64,000 nt of DNA from UBA4207 sp964352405 (GTDB lineage Bacteria > Bdellovibrionota > Bacteriovoracia > Bacteriovoracales > Bacteriovoracaceae): positions 16,558 to 80,557 of the forward strand of contig CAYGRY010000003.1 in the NCBI GenBank assembly GCA_964352405.1. Direction: 5' to 3'. Shown piece after piece: positions 27,797 to 36,753 of this stretch. The notes beneath the pieces are model-generated. The model had not been told where the DNA came from. It ran no database searches and worked only from the letters and a program-made list of their open reading frames with translations. The position numbers were made by a program, and so were the translations under genes. The stretch's first letter is position 1, and every line of letters starts with the position of its first letter.

Positions 27797-29242
27797 ACAT
27801 TGCTCATAAAACTCACTTAGTTCAGGAAAGACTTTAGAAAAATTAGTCTTTTTTCTTTTGTCATACTCTTGATAAAAAAGCCCAAAATCCCTGCGCCTCA
27901 ACTGAAGTTCATTATCATTAAGATCTTGTAGCATGAACTGAGATAATCTTTTGATCTGTTCAATTTCTTCTAAATATAAAAAACCACTCGGTCCAGATTC
28001 AATCGAATTTTCTTGAGCATAGTTTAAAAATTGTGCCGAGTAACTTTGTCTGATTTCTTTGGGTAAAACTAACACAGATTGAAACTGAGGCCACTGTAGA
28101 TAAGAAACCATAAGTGAAACTCGATCGAGCATCTTATAGGGTTTAAACTTTCTTCTAAGCTTTTTAATATCATCTAAAAAGCTTAAAAAACTAGTAATAG
28201 ATAAAGCATTAAACGTGATCATAAAGTGCAAGCGATTTTGTTCGTAAGCATTACTGAGAAGATAATCGTTATTTTCCATAAAGCTTTTGTAGTTTAGACC
28301 AAAGCGAATATATTCAGCTTGCTCTCCATGGGCCTCACAGCTTGTATAAATATCAAGTGAGTTGATACGATCTGCTATGGCATTTGAAATCAGACAAAAC
28401 TTTGTGATCCATTTTGACTGGATTCCCATATTTGTATTGATAGCTAAGTTAAATCCTGAGTTTGGGTTACTGTTGATAAATTCTAAAACTTTCCAAGTAT
28501 TTTGATTAAGTAGTGGCTCACCACCAGTAATTCGAAATGTGTTAAGATCTTTATAAAGCTGTGGCCACCATTTCCAAAAGGCTTCGACATAGGGGTTGTG
28601 TTGATCGTGTCGAATAGGAAGTCTATCCTGCTCTTTAAGCCAATCAAGATTTCCAGTTTTTACAGATGTTGGATATGGCCCACTTTGAAGAATTTCATCC
28701 ATCCAGGTTGTAGATATATCTGGAGAACAATACATACATTTAAAGTTGCAGGTATTATCAAAAGCAATTTCAAGATAGGTTGGATTTAGATCCTTCTTTG
28801 AGCCAACTGACTTTATTTTTTCAAGATGCTGAAAACTCCACTGAGTATTGGTGGATTTAAACATTCGATCAGACATGTTTTCTGTAGGTAAATCTTCAAT
28901 ATTCCAACAGTAGTGACATTCTTCAGGTCGCTCGCCTTCCAGCATTTTTTGGCGTTGCTCTTTTTTATATTTTGTATTGTGAAGAGCGGCGGGAGACTTT
29001 TCAATTTCGTCTAATGGAATCTTGTGCGCCGGTGGGTGGTGACAACTATGGGTTAAGCCTGTGTGGAGATAAACGGTGCTTTGTAACCATTTGGCACTGC
29101 AAAAACTTGGAGATACTTCAGAGATCTTTTCAAAGCGCTTAAGCATACTATTTAAATTTTCTAAATTATACTGAAACGATTTTTCGGATTCTTCTGTATG
29201 ACCTTTGTTATTCTTCTCTTTTTTACTACTAGCGTCACTCAC
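27785..29242 (-). CDS. Radical SAM protein, paralogue of the gene at 20185-21546
   Basis: 485 residues. A charged 40-residue extension precedes the cysteine domain (C48 in PSFCSAKW, C67, and C109/C112). The radical SAM motif is CNFKCMYC (C165, C169, C172), and the GGE motif is RITGGEPLL. It matches the gene at 20185 along its whole length, including HNTK, ERPEEC, CWNIEDLP and SDRM, so the two arose by duplication. It overlaps the HAD gene tail-to-tail by 12 bases and reads away from the tRNA-Ser. Substrate unknown. Confidence 0.86.
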   Translation of the reverse strand: MSDASSKKEKNNKGHTEESEKSFQYNLENLNSMLKRFEKISEVSPSFCSAKWLQSTVYLHTGLTHSCHHPPAHKIPLDEIEKSPAALHNTKYKKEQRQKMLEGERPEECHYCWNIEDLPTENMSDRMFKSTNTQWSFQHLEKIKSVGSKKDLNPTYLEIAFDNTCNFKCMYCSPDISTTWMDEILQSGPYPTSVKTGNLDWLKEQDRLPIRHDQHNPYVEAFWKWWPQLYKDLNTFRITGGEPLLNQNTWKVLEFINSNPNSGFNLAINTNMGIQSKWITKFCLISNAIADRINSLDIYTSCEAHGEQAEYIRFGLNYKSFMENNDYLLSNAYEQNRLHFMITFNALSITSFLSFLDDIKKLRRKFKPYKMLDRVSLMVSYLQWPQFQSVLVLPKEIRQSYSAQFLNYAQENSIESGPSGFLYLEEIEQIKRLSQFMLQDLNDNELQLRRRDFGLFYQEYDKRKKTNFSKVFPELSEFYEQCLKI

Positions 29243-29357
29243 TTAAACAACCTTTTATTTTTATTTAGTATATACCCTTCTCTCCACTTCTCTAAATGAA
29301 CCCAAAGATAAATACATGGACATGTTTAATGCTGCAGTGATAAACGTCAATAATCGC

Positions 29358-29445
29358 GGAGGATTGGCCGAGTGGTCGAAGGCGCACGCTTGGAAAGCGT
29401 GTATACAGCAATGTATCGTGGGTTCGAATCCCATGTCCTCCGCCA
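29358..29445 (+). tRNA. tRNA-Ser (GGA anticodon)
   Basis: Acceptor stem GGAGGAT/GTCCTCC, anticodon stem-loop CGCTTGGAAAGCG giving GGA, long variable arm, T loop TTCGAAT and encoded CCA. The reverse strand opens a short false reading frame that should not be annotated. Confidence 0.95.
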
Positions 29446-29510
29446 TTGATTAATGTCGCGCCGTTTCAATATCATTGACTTTTACCTGTTTAAAACCCTA
29501 ATATGACCGC

Positions 29511-29611
29511 GGTGATTGGACCCGTCTCAAGGACCACCGAGGTGAATTCCGCCAGGTCGGGAACGAAGCAACGGTAGCCCGCGGAGTTTTGTGAGGTTGG
29601 GTTCGGTCGCC
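29511..29611 (+). ncRNA. ffs: Signal recognition particle RNA (4.5S, short bacterial type)
   Basis: The conserved apical part GCCAGGTCGGGAACGAAGCA with a following ACGGTAGCC is the SRP domain IV hairpin that binds Ffh. The ends pair as GGTGATTGGACCC with GGGTTCGGTCGCC, giving a rod of about 101 bases. The exact ends are uncertain by a few bases. It lies just upstream of dnaX, an arrangement common in many bacteria. Confidence 0.93.
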
Positions 29612-29679
29612 ACTTCTTTTGCCACTGGCAACGCTTTTAGATACAATTCTCCATCAATTTACGAATGAAAAAAGGCTAA

Positions 29680-31341
29680 ATGAGTTATCAGGTTTTAGCG
29701 CGAAAATGGCGCCCAAAGAAATTTCAAGATGTGATCGGCCAAGAGGCGATAACACGATCACTTCAAAACGCAATTAAGCGCTCAAGGCTTGGTCATGCTT
29801 ATTTGTTTTCTGGAACAAGAGGTATTGGAAAAACATCTGTTGCTAGATTGTTTGCTCAGGCGATTCGTTGTGAATCTTTAACTCCAGATGATAATCCGTG
29901 CGGTATCTGCTTCGCTTGTCAGGATATGCAACAATCAAACTCGATGAATGTGATTGAGATTGATGGAGCATCTAACAATACTGTTGATGAAGTTAGAGAG
30001 CTTATTAATAACGTTCAGTATCTTCCAACTAACGGAAGTCATAAAATTTATATTATCGATGAAGTTCATATGCTTTCAAAAAGTGCCTTCAATGCATTAT
30101 TGAAAACTTTAGAAGAGCCACCATCGCATGTGATTTTTTTACTAGCGACAACGGAGCCGCATAAACTTCTTGGAACTGTTCTATCAAGATGTCAGCGCTT
30201 TGATTTTGTAAATGCGAGTGTCGATGATTTAACAGATCATCTAATGAAGATTTCAAAATCAGAGGGAATTGTCTTTGATAATGAAGATCAAATTAGAGAT
30301 ATAGCAAGACTTGGAAATGGCTCAGTAAGAGATACATTGTCTCTCATGGATCAGGTTTTAAGCTATACAAGTGATAATCATGTGTCAGAAGAAGTCCTTG
30401 CAAAGTCTTTGGGAGTCGCAAGAAGAGAGCTCCTGGATCAAATTATTATTGCTCTTTTTGATGGTGATGCGCAGTTAACTGTTGAAAACTGCAAGCAAGC
30501 ATTCAGAGAAAATATTTCATTAAAAGCTTTGCTCACTTCGATCTTAGAAAACATCTTTACTATAATTGAAAATGTAGACAACGAAAGTTGGCTTAATAAA
30601 AAATCAAATATTCAAGATGCTATAAATGGTGTTTCGACGGCAGAAATATTTTGGGTCTATGAATCTTTGGCCAAAGAATCTTCATGGATCTTTGATTCAG
30701 TGGCACCGGTACAGAGTTTTCTGGTCAGCATAAAAAAATTAGCGTTAAGAAATAGCCTTCTAGGTCTAGATAAAAGCTCATCAGATATTCAAAAAAAAAA
30801 GACTAAACCCGTCGTAGAGCAAAAAATTGTCGAATCGATGATAGTTATAAAAGATGAAGTTCAGCAGGTTGAAGAGCCAAAGGTTGAAGCTGAAAAAGCA
30901 CTACCAATTATTGAAAAGCCCAAATTAATTGTTAAGGAATTAGATGCCTTTTTAAAAATCATTGAGGTTGAAGCGCCGACTCTATCTGCAAGTCTCGAGC
31001 ATGCTTATATTGATCCTGCTAGATTTATTGATAAACAGATGAAAATTACATATCCAGCTGAAGGAAATGTTTTTTATGATGTTATTAATCAAGAACAAAC
31101 AAGAGAAAGACTAACCGCCCTACTTAGAGATCACGTTGAAGCAAAAATGGATCTAGTCATTGAAATAGAAACTAGTACCAAAAAAAATGTGACAACAAGA
31201 GCTCAAGAAAGAAAAGAACAGGATGCCATAAGCGAAGAACAAAGAAAAAAAGAACTTCTTGAGGATCCAATGCTTAAACTTGCTCAAGAAATGTTTAATA
31301 CGAAAGTAGATAAAATTCAGATGGGAAAAAAAGGAGAATAA
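29680..31341 (+). CDS. dnaX: DNA polymerase III subunit gamma/tau
   Basis: 553 residues. Clamp-loader ATPase: P-loop GTRGIGKTSVARL near residues 44-56, a four-cysteine zinc module (CESL...NPCGICFAC), IYIIDEVHMLS Walker B and LSRCQRFDF with the sensor/SRC motif. The C-terminal third (after about residue 370) is charged and low in complexity, as expected for the tau-specific part, but shorter than in E. coli. First gene of dnaX-ybaB-recR; the next ATG is two bases on. Confidence 0.95.
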   Translation: MSYQVLARKWRPKKFQDVIGQEAITRSLQNAIKRSRLGHAYLFSGTRGIGKTSVARLFAQAIRCESLTPDDNPCGICFACQDMQQSNSMNVIEIDGASNNTVDEVRELINNVQYLPTNGSHKIYIIDEVHMLSKSAFNALLKTLEEPPSHVIFLLATTEPHKLLGTVLSRCQRFDFVNASVDDLTDHLMKISKSEGIVFDNEDQIRDIARLGNGSVRDTLSLMDQVLSYTSDNHVSEEVLAKSLGVARRELLDQIIIALFDGDAQLTVENCKQAFRENISLKALLTSILENIFTIIENVDNESWLNKKSNIQDAINGVSTAEIFWVYESLAKESSWIFDSVAPVQSFLVSIKKLALRNSLLGLDKSSSDIQKKKTKPVVEQKIVESMIVIKDEVQQVEEPKVEAEKALPIIEKPKLIVKELDAFLKIIEVEAPTLSASLEHAYIDPARFIDKQMKITYPAEGNVFYDVINQEQTRERLTALLRDHVEAKMDLVIEIETSTKKNVTTRAQERKEQDAISEEQRKKELLEDPMLKLAQEMFNTKVDKIQMGKKGE

Positions 31342-31342
31342 G

Positions 31343-31657
31343 ATGGCTAAAAATATGAATAACTTATTAAAGCAAGCTCAGCAAATGCAACAGAAAATGG
31401 CTACTCTGCAAAAAGAGTTAGAAACACGTGAGTTAGAGGTTTCTGCTGGTGGCGGAATGGTTAAAATTAAAATTACTGGCAAGCAAGAGCTATTAAGTAT
31501 CAAAATTGATAAGGAATGTGTTGATCCTAATGATGTTTCTATACTTGAAGAGCTTGTGCTTACGGCCGTGAATCAAGCGGTAAAAGAATCACAAACAATG
31601 GTTTCTTCTGCGATGTCAAAAGTAACTGGCGGGCTTTCAATTCCAGGTATGTTTTAG
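31343..31657 (+). CDS. ybaB: YbaB/EbfC family nucleoid-associated protein
   Basis: 104 residues, with the family pattern of an N-terminal helix of Met/Gln (LLKQAQQMQQKMATLQKEL) followed by the strands VSAGGGMVKIKITGKQELLSIKID. These are dimeric DNA-binding proteins, almost always encoded between dnaX and recR, as here. A GGAG ribosome site lies within the end of dnaX. Confidence 0.95.
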   Translation: MAKNMNNLLKQAQQMQQKMATLQKELETRELEVSAGGGMVKIKITGKQELLSIKIDKECVDPNDVSILEELVLTAVNQAVKESQTMVSSAMSKVTGGLSIPGMF

Positions 31658-31666
31658 GGTTTTAAA

Positions 31667-32260
31667 TTGAATTATCCAGAAAAAATTATCTCAAGCGTCG
31701 AGTACTTTCGAAAGATTCCAGGAATTGGTGAAAAGACTGCTTTTCGCCAAGTTCTTGGACTTGCGAAGTGGAGAAGTGAAGACCTTATTAGTTTCGGTAG
31801 GGCCATGCAAGAACTCGCCTCACTAGAATATTGCAAAGAATGCGGCTTATTCAGTGAAGGTGATTTGTGTGATGTATGCAAAAGAAGTGAACGTATCTCA
31901 ACCGGAGTTATCTGTGTTGTAGAGTCACTTTCAGATTGCTTGGCCGTTGAAAAAAGCGGTCAATTTAGAGGACTCTATCATGTTCTTGGAGGGGTACTTA
32001 ATCCCCTCTCTGGTATCGGCCCGGATGAAATTGGTATTCCAAGATTAGTTGCGCGTGTAAAAAGATTAGAGATTAAAACATTGATTCTAGCAATAAATCC
32101 TTCAATTGAAGGTGATGCTACAAGCTCCTATATTCGCCAAGAATTACCAAGTGAAGTAAGTGCGGAGCGAATTGGTTTTGGGATGCCAATGGGTGGCGCT
32201 CTTGAGTACCTTGACTCTATGACGATCTCTAAAGCGCTTGAAAATAGAAAAAGGATATAG
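31667..32260 (+). CDS. recR: Recombination protein RecR
   Basis: 197 residues. A helix-hairpin-helix FRKIPGIGEKTA lies at the N-terminus, a C4 zinc finger CKECGLFSEGDLCDVC comes next, then a Toprim domain with VVESLSD and the end GVLNPLSGIGPDEI. It works with RecF/RecO in loading RecA at gaps. The start is TTG at 31667. The next gene begins five bases after the stop. Confidence 0.94.
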   Translation: MNYPEKIISSVEYFRKIPGIGEKTAFRQVLGLAKWRSEDLISFGRAMQELASLEYCKECGLFSEGDLCDVCKRSERISTGVICVVESLSDCLAVEKSGQFRGLYHVLGGVLNPLSGIGPDEIGIPRLVARVKRLEIKTLILAINPSIEGDATSSYIRQELPSEVSAERIGFGMPMGGALEYLDSMTISKALENRKRI

Positions 32261-32265
32261 CGACT

Positions 32266-32757
32266 ATGGCCGAAAACTTACAAGATGCTATCGCAGATAT
32301 TGTAAAATTATTAACAATCCCAACTCGAATTGAAAAACATCACGTTTTAATTTCGAATAGAGATGGAGTTTGTCTTTACTCAAACAAAGCAAATGAGCTC
32401 AATATATCAATGAGCGCTTTGTTGGGTGGGGTTTGGCAAGCATCGCAAGCTCTTATTGAGTTAAACCAATTCAAATCTCATAGAGAAGTTAAACTTGGTT
32501 TTGATGACGGAGAAAATGGTTTTTGTATGGTTCGTATCGATATCGCTAAACGTCCATGTTATGCCTGTATTGTTTTTGAAAAAGAAATCGCTCCAGGAGC
32601 GATTCGCACTCAACTTAAACTATGGTGTGATAAAATTGCAGATGAATTAAAAATGTGGCAACCACCGGCCCATAGAAGTGGTTATTTATTTAAAGACGTT
32701 ACAGATGAAGAAATTGACCGTCTATTTGGTTTTGGGAGTAAAGAATGTCTTTCGTAA
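32266..32757 (+). CDS. Roadblock/LC7-domain protein, likely MglB-type partner of MglA
   Basis: 163 residues. It shows the roadblock pattern: an amphipathic start helix, a strand HHVLISNRDGVCLYSN, a long helix with MSALLGGVWQASQALIEL, and further strands. In Myxococcus the MglB roadblock protein is the GTPase-activating partner of MglA, and the pair sets cell polarity. Here the gene overlaps the MglA gene by 13 bases, which supports the same partnership. The sequence is not clearly MglB itself, so no symbol is given. Confidence 0.8.
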   Translation: MAENLQDAIADIVKLLTIPTRIEKHHVLISNRDGVCLYSNKANELNISMSALLGGVWQASQALIELNQFKSHREVKLGFDDGENGFCMVRIDIAKRPCYACIVFEKEIAPGAIRTQLKLWCDKIADELKMWQPPAHRSGYLFKDVTDEEIDRLFGFGSKECLS

Positions 32758-33335
32758 ATTACCAACGTAAAGAGATAAACTGTAAAATCGTTTATTATGG
32801 TCCAGGTTTGGGCGGCAAAACGACTAATATTCAACATGTCTACAAAAAGACAAGTGGCACCAGTCGCGGTCAAATGATTACACTTAATACTGAAAATGAA
32901 CGAACGTTGTTTTTTGATTTCTTGCCACTTGAGCTTGGTGAAATAAGAGGCTTTAAAACAAGGTTTCATCTTTACACCGTTCCTGGCCAGGTCTTTTATG
33001 AATCAAGTCGAAAGCTTATTTTAAGAGGCGTAGATGGTGTCGTGTTTGTGGCAGATAGTCAGGTTGAGAAAATGGAAGCCAACCAAGAAAGTCTAAAAGG
33101 TCTTGAACAAAATCTAATTTTCCAAGGTCATGATCTAGAGAAAATTCCTCTGGTCATGCAATGGAATAAAAGAGACTTGCCAAATGTTACAGCTGTTGAA
33201 GACTTAGAAAGAACACTAAACCCAAGAAACGTTCCTTCTTTTGAAGCTTCTGCTGTTCAAGGCGATGGAGTATTTGAGACGTTGAAAATGGTTAGTAAGC
33301 TTGTGCTAATGAATTTAAAGGGCGGCTTAAGTTAG
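32745..33335 (+). CDS. mglA: MglA-type small Ras-like GTPase (cell polarity)
   Basis: 196 residues. The G1 loop is YYGPGLGGKTTNIQH, G3 is TVPGQVFYESSRKLILRGVD, and G4 is QWNKRDLPN. All are hallmarks of the MglA subfamily, which has a TPGQ rather than DxxGQ switch. MglA controls polarity, gliding and (in Bdellovibrio) prey invasion; those roles are family knowledge. Its stop overlaps the opposing hydrolase gene by nine bases. Confidence 0.92.
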   Translation: MSFVNYQRKEINCKIVYYGPGLGGKTTNIQHVYKKTSGTSRGQMITLNTENERTLFFDFLPLELGEIRGFKTRFHLYTVPGQVFYESSRKLILRGVDGVVFVADSQVEKMEANQESLKGLEQNLIFQGHDLEKIPLVMQWNKRDLPNVTAVEDLERTLNPRNVPSFEASAVQGDGVFETLKMVSKLVLMNLKGGLS

Positions 33336-34529
33336 ATGGCCTTTTAGGTTTAGGAAAATGACCAACGCCTCAAGCAATGCTTCTTGTGGATATTCGGAAG
33401 ATCTAGTTCCAACTAGGTGATGCCCGTCTGTAATACCCAAATTATAAGAATTAAAAAAAGATGGAAATTGAGCAAATTGAGCATCAACAACGCCATCGTT
33501 AGGATGCTTGCTTTGAAATAAAAGCTTCGTCAGCATCATCCAAACATGTGACTCATTCCATTTTGCTTGAAAACCTAGCGCCGAATAGAAAATATCTTGA
33601 GGCAGCTTTTCATGATTTCTAAAAAACCAGGAATGCCGAACATCACTTCTTAAGGAGTTTTGCAGTCCTTGAATAAAGAGGTCTTTGCCTTGGTCTAAAA
33701 ATTGATAGAGCTTAAACCTAGAAAAAGAAGTTAGTAGCTTAATAATTTTATTGTTTGGATGATTTGTACCCATGATAGGTGTTGCAATTGTTGATAGACC
33801 AATAATATTTGTATTCTCTTTAAAATATGAACGAAGAAAGTGAAGAGCATCGACTCCACCCTTTGAATAACCTATAAGCCATATTCTCTCATCTTGCTCA
33901 GTGATTCCTTGAAGCTGCTTGTTAATAAGTTCAGCATTAAAGCGTGAGCTCTTCGTTCCGGTAACATTGATCGTACTAAAGGCAAGATCATAATTATTTT
34001 TTAGGAACTCAGCACCACGTTCAAAGGCAGCGGTAGAAAAAATCTCATTAAAAACGCCAGAGATCAAAACCAGTCGAATTTTAGAGCTTAGTGTTGGCAT
34101 TTTCGAAATGGATTTATAGCCAGGATTCAAATGACGATGGCGTCTTTCACTTAAAAGGACTCTAAAAAGATGCGCATCTGAATAGCTTGATAGTGCCGGC
34201 TCATCTCTATCATTGATTTGAGTTAGAATATCTTTGGTGATTTGGTCATCTTCAACAAATCCTGCATTTTCAACTAAGCGTAAAAGTGAAAATAAAAGCT
34301 CAATTGATGACTTGCTAACCCAAACGCCAGAATTAAACATATTTTTAAGAAGGTTGGCGAGATTGATGGGGGATGGCTTATTCAAAAATAAATGAAATGA
34401 ATCAAGAATCTCATTTTTTGATGTGTTGGCGGCTTTCTTAATTCTAAAGCCGCGACGCTGCCCTTTTAGTAAATAATTACTAAATTTAGCTTCAATCTCT
34501 CTTTTCTTTAAAAAGATTGGGTCTATCAT
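33327..34529 (-). CDS. Alpha/beta-hydrolase-like protein
   Basis: 400 residues. The N-terminal 150 residues are helical and unassigned. WLIGYSKGGVDALHFL gives the nucleophile elbow GxSxG with S222. NDGVVDAQ and DGHHLVG near the C-terminus are likely the acid and histidine. No signal peptide is seen, so it is probably cytoplasmic. The substrate is unknown; esterase, lipase or depolymerase are all possible. It is divergent from the mtnP-like gene and convergent with mglA. Confidence 0.72.
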   Translation of the reverse strand: MIDPIFLKKREIEAKFSNYLLKGQRRGFRIKKAANTSKNEILDSFHLFLNKPSPINLANLLKNMFNSGVWVSKSSIELLFSLLRLVENAGFVEDDQITKDILTQINDRDEPALSSYSDAHLFRVLLSERRHRHLNPGYKSISKMPTLSSKIRLVLISGVFNEIFSTAAFERGAEFLKNNYDLAFSTINVTGTKSSRFNAELINKQLQGITEQDERIWLIGYSKGGVDALHFLRSYFKENTNIIGLSTIATPIMGTNHPNNKIIKLLTSFSRFKLYQFLDQGKDLFIQGLQNSLRSDVRHSWFFRNHEKLPQDIFYSALGFQAKWNESHVWMMLTKLLFQSKHPNDGVVDAQFAQFPSFFNSYNLGITDGHHLVGTRSSEYPQEALLEALVIFLNLKGHLT

Positions 34530-34600
34530 TGCTTCCTCATTTAGCCCGAAAAGTGTAAAATTTTTCCACGAACGATTAAGACATGCAAGGTGGAGTCTAA

Positions 34601-35453
34601 ATGAATATTTCTTTAGGAATTATAGGTGGTTCTGGCGTTTATGAGCTTCCGGAGCTCAAAGTTATTGAAGAGATCAAGGTGGAAACACCATTTGGTTCTC
34701 CAAGCTCAGAGATAATTATTGGAGAAATTGACGGGTATAGAGCCTGTTTTTTACCGCGCCATGGTAAGCATCATCAATTAACACCAAGTGAAGTGAATTA
34801 CCGTGCAAATATATTTGCTTTAAAGTCACTAGGCGTTAAAAATATTGTGAGCGTCTCAGCCGTTGGCTCCCTTAAAGAGGAATTCCCACCTGAAAAATTT
34901 GTTTTACCGGAACAGTTCATCGATTGNNNNNNNNNNGACTAAAGGTAAGCGTGAAAGAACATTTTTTGGAGAAGGTGTTGTTGCTCACGTTTCAACAGCT
35001 GAGCCTGTAAACCTTGAATTAAGAGAAAGAATCGCCAAGCTCTGTTCAAGTGAAAAGATTGATCATGCTAAAGGCGGAGCATATCTTTGTATCGAAGGGC
35101 CTCAATTTTCTTCAAAGGCAGAGTCTCATATTTACCGCTCTTTTGGAGCTGACGTGATTGGAATGACAAATGTTCCTGAATCATATTTAGCAAAAGAAGC
35201 TGCTATCGCTTACGCTACTGTCGCTATGGTAACCGATTATGATTGCTGGAAAGAAGAACACTGCACATTAGAAGAAATCATGAAGGTGATGAAAAATAAT
35301 AACTTAAATGCAAGAAAGCTTATATCTAAACTCGTTCCTGATTTAGTTAAAAACCCTGTTGCAGTTGACGAGAATATTCTTTTTTCAATTCTAACACCAC
35401 AAGTGAGATGGACTGATCAACAAAAAGAGATGGTCGATGTTCTTGCACGATAA
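34601..35453 (+). CDS. mtnP: S-methyl-5'-thioadenosine phosphorylase, interrupted by a 10-N gap
   Basis: Purine-nucleoside-phosphorylase family enzyme that splits methylthioadenosine in methionine salvage. GIIGGSGVYELPEL opens it, RHGKHHQLTPSEVNYRAN is the phosphate/substrate block, and DVIGMTNVPESYLAKE the substrate-pocket motif. Ten Ns at 34927-34936 break the frame. Without them the gene is 843 bases, 280 residues in one frame, the family's usual length. The junction then reads ID-W-TKGKRERTFFGEG. So I treat it as an intact gene. It overlaps rsmH by one base (TAATG). Confidence 0.88.
34927..34936. other. Assembly gap (10 N)
   Basis: Ten ambiguous bases inside the mtnP-like gene. The length is a conventional filler. 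Deleting exactly these ten keeps the gene in frame, so the real gap is probably zero or a multiple of three bases. Confidence 0.95.
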
Positions 35454-36409
35454 TGAGTGAATATAAATCCCACTATTCTGTTATGAAAGAAGATGTCATT
35501 ACCCATCTTGGGAAAGATAATGGGATTTATGCAGACTTAACATTTGGAGCTGGTGGACATTCGCTGGCTTTGGCAAAGTTTATGGGCTCAAAAGTTTTAA
35601 GTTTTGATCAAGACCCCGAAGCCTTAGCCAATGGTTTTACGTTATTTAAAGAGGAAAATATTGGTAATATAAAACTTGTTGATAGTAATTTTGAAAACTT
35701 TCAAACTCATGCTGATATTTTCTTAAAAGAGAATAATGCTGAAGGCTTTGACGGAATTGTCATGGACCTTGGAGTTTCAAGTCATCATTTTGACGAAGCC
35801 TCAAGAGGCTTTTCATTTCGCTTTGATGCGCCTTTGGATATGAGAATGAATCCAAGAGCAGGCATAAGTGCCGCGGAGTTTTTAAATACATCTGAAGAAG
35901 AACAAATAGCAGCGGCCTTATGGGAATACGGTGAAGAAAAACTCTCTAGAAAAATAGCGAAAAGAATCGTTCATGATAGAAAAACTGCCCCTATAGAATC
36001 AACACTACAATTAGCTGAAATTGTTAGAAGTTGTTATCCGGCGGCTAAGAGATTTTCGAAAATTCATCCCGCAACAAAAACCTTTCAAGCGCTTCGAATC
36101 GAAGTCAATAATGAACTTGGAGTATTGTCCGACACTCTTCCTCAAGTAGCATCAAAGCTCGTCATGAACGGGCGTTTGGCCGTTATTAGTTTTCATTCTT
36201 TGGAAGATCGTTTGGCCAAAATAGTTTTTAAAGACTTGGAGCAAAGAACAGAGTTGCCCCTATACAAAACAAGTCGAAAACCCATTGTCCCATCTCCGAG
36301 TGAAATTTTTGAGAATTCTCGCAGTAGAAGTGCTAAAATGAGAGTGTTAGAAAGGATTTCTTTCAAGAGAGATAAAAATAAGTACGCTCATCTCAATGTT
36401 AAGGAGTGA
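35453..36409 (+). CDS. rsmH: 16S rRNA (cytosine(1402)-N(4))-methyltransferase
   Basis: 318 residues, formerly MraW. SAM-binding block LTFGAGGHSLAL near residue 30, DGIVMDLGVSSHHFDEASRGFSF in the middle, HPATKTFQALRIEVNNEL and VISFHSLEDRLAK toward the end are all family signatures. First gene of the division and cell wall cluster; no mraZ precedes it here. The ATG is inside the TAATG overlap with the mtnP-like gene. Confidence 0.96.
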   Translation: MSEYKSHYSVMKEDVITHLGKDNGIYADLTFGAGGHSLALAKFMGSKVLSFDQDPEALANGFTLFKEENIGNIKLVDSNFENFQTHADIFLKENNAEGFDGIVMDLGVSSHHFDEASRGFSFRFDAPLDMRMNPRAGISAAEFLNTSEEEQIAAALWEYGEEKLSRKIAKRIVHDRKTAPIESTLQLAEIVRSCYPAAKRFSKIHPATKTFQALRIEVNNELGVLSDTLPQVASKLVMNGRLAVISFHSLEDRLAKIVFKDLEQRTELPLYKTSRKPIVPSPSEIFENSRSRSAKMRVLERISFKRDKNKYAHLNVKE

Positions 36410-36414
36410 CATTT

Positions 36415-36738
36415 ATGGCGACGATAGCTAGAAAATCATCAAAAAGATCTCAAGGTCTCATCGATAAAACAAAGTCTATATTTTTTAGCTCACGCGGCTT
36501 TCCGATCATCTTAACCTTTACAGTTTTAGCCATTCTCTTTGTATTATTTAGAATGAAAACAGTAGAACTTGATTATCAGGTTAATTTTTTAAATAAAGAG
36601 ATTGATGAAGTTATTGTTGAAAATAAAGATCTTAAGGCCAGAAAAGCTAAGCTTATGTCTGTTGATAAATTAAGAGCAATGGCCAATAAGCACGGACTTT
36701 CTCAGCCAAAGCAAAATCAAATTATCGTTGTGCCCTAG
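36415..36738 (+). CDS. ftsL: FtsL-like cell division protein
   Basis: I start at ATG 36415, eight bases after AAGGAG; a GTG at 36406 is in frame but lies on that site. The 107-residue product has a basic N-terminus, one transmembrane helix (GFPIILTFTVLAILFVLF) and a periplasmic coiled coil (EIDEVIVENKDLKARKAKL), the FtsL layout. It lies between rsmH and ftsI as usual. FtsL sequences diverge strongly, so position carries much of the weight. Confidence 0.85.
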   Translation: MATIARKSSKRSQGLIDKTKSIFFSSRGFPIILTFTVLAILFVLFRMKTVELDYQVNFLNKEIDEVIVENKDLKARKAKLMSVDKLRAMANKHGLSQPKQNQIIVVP

Positions 36739-36753
36739 GATGGAGTAAGCGAA

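Noticed and set aside
29261..29446. A minus-strand frame of 61 residues beginning MAEDMGFEPTIHCC
   Set aside because: It is the reverse complement of tRNA-Ser (GGA), a well-known false call.
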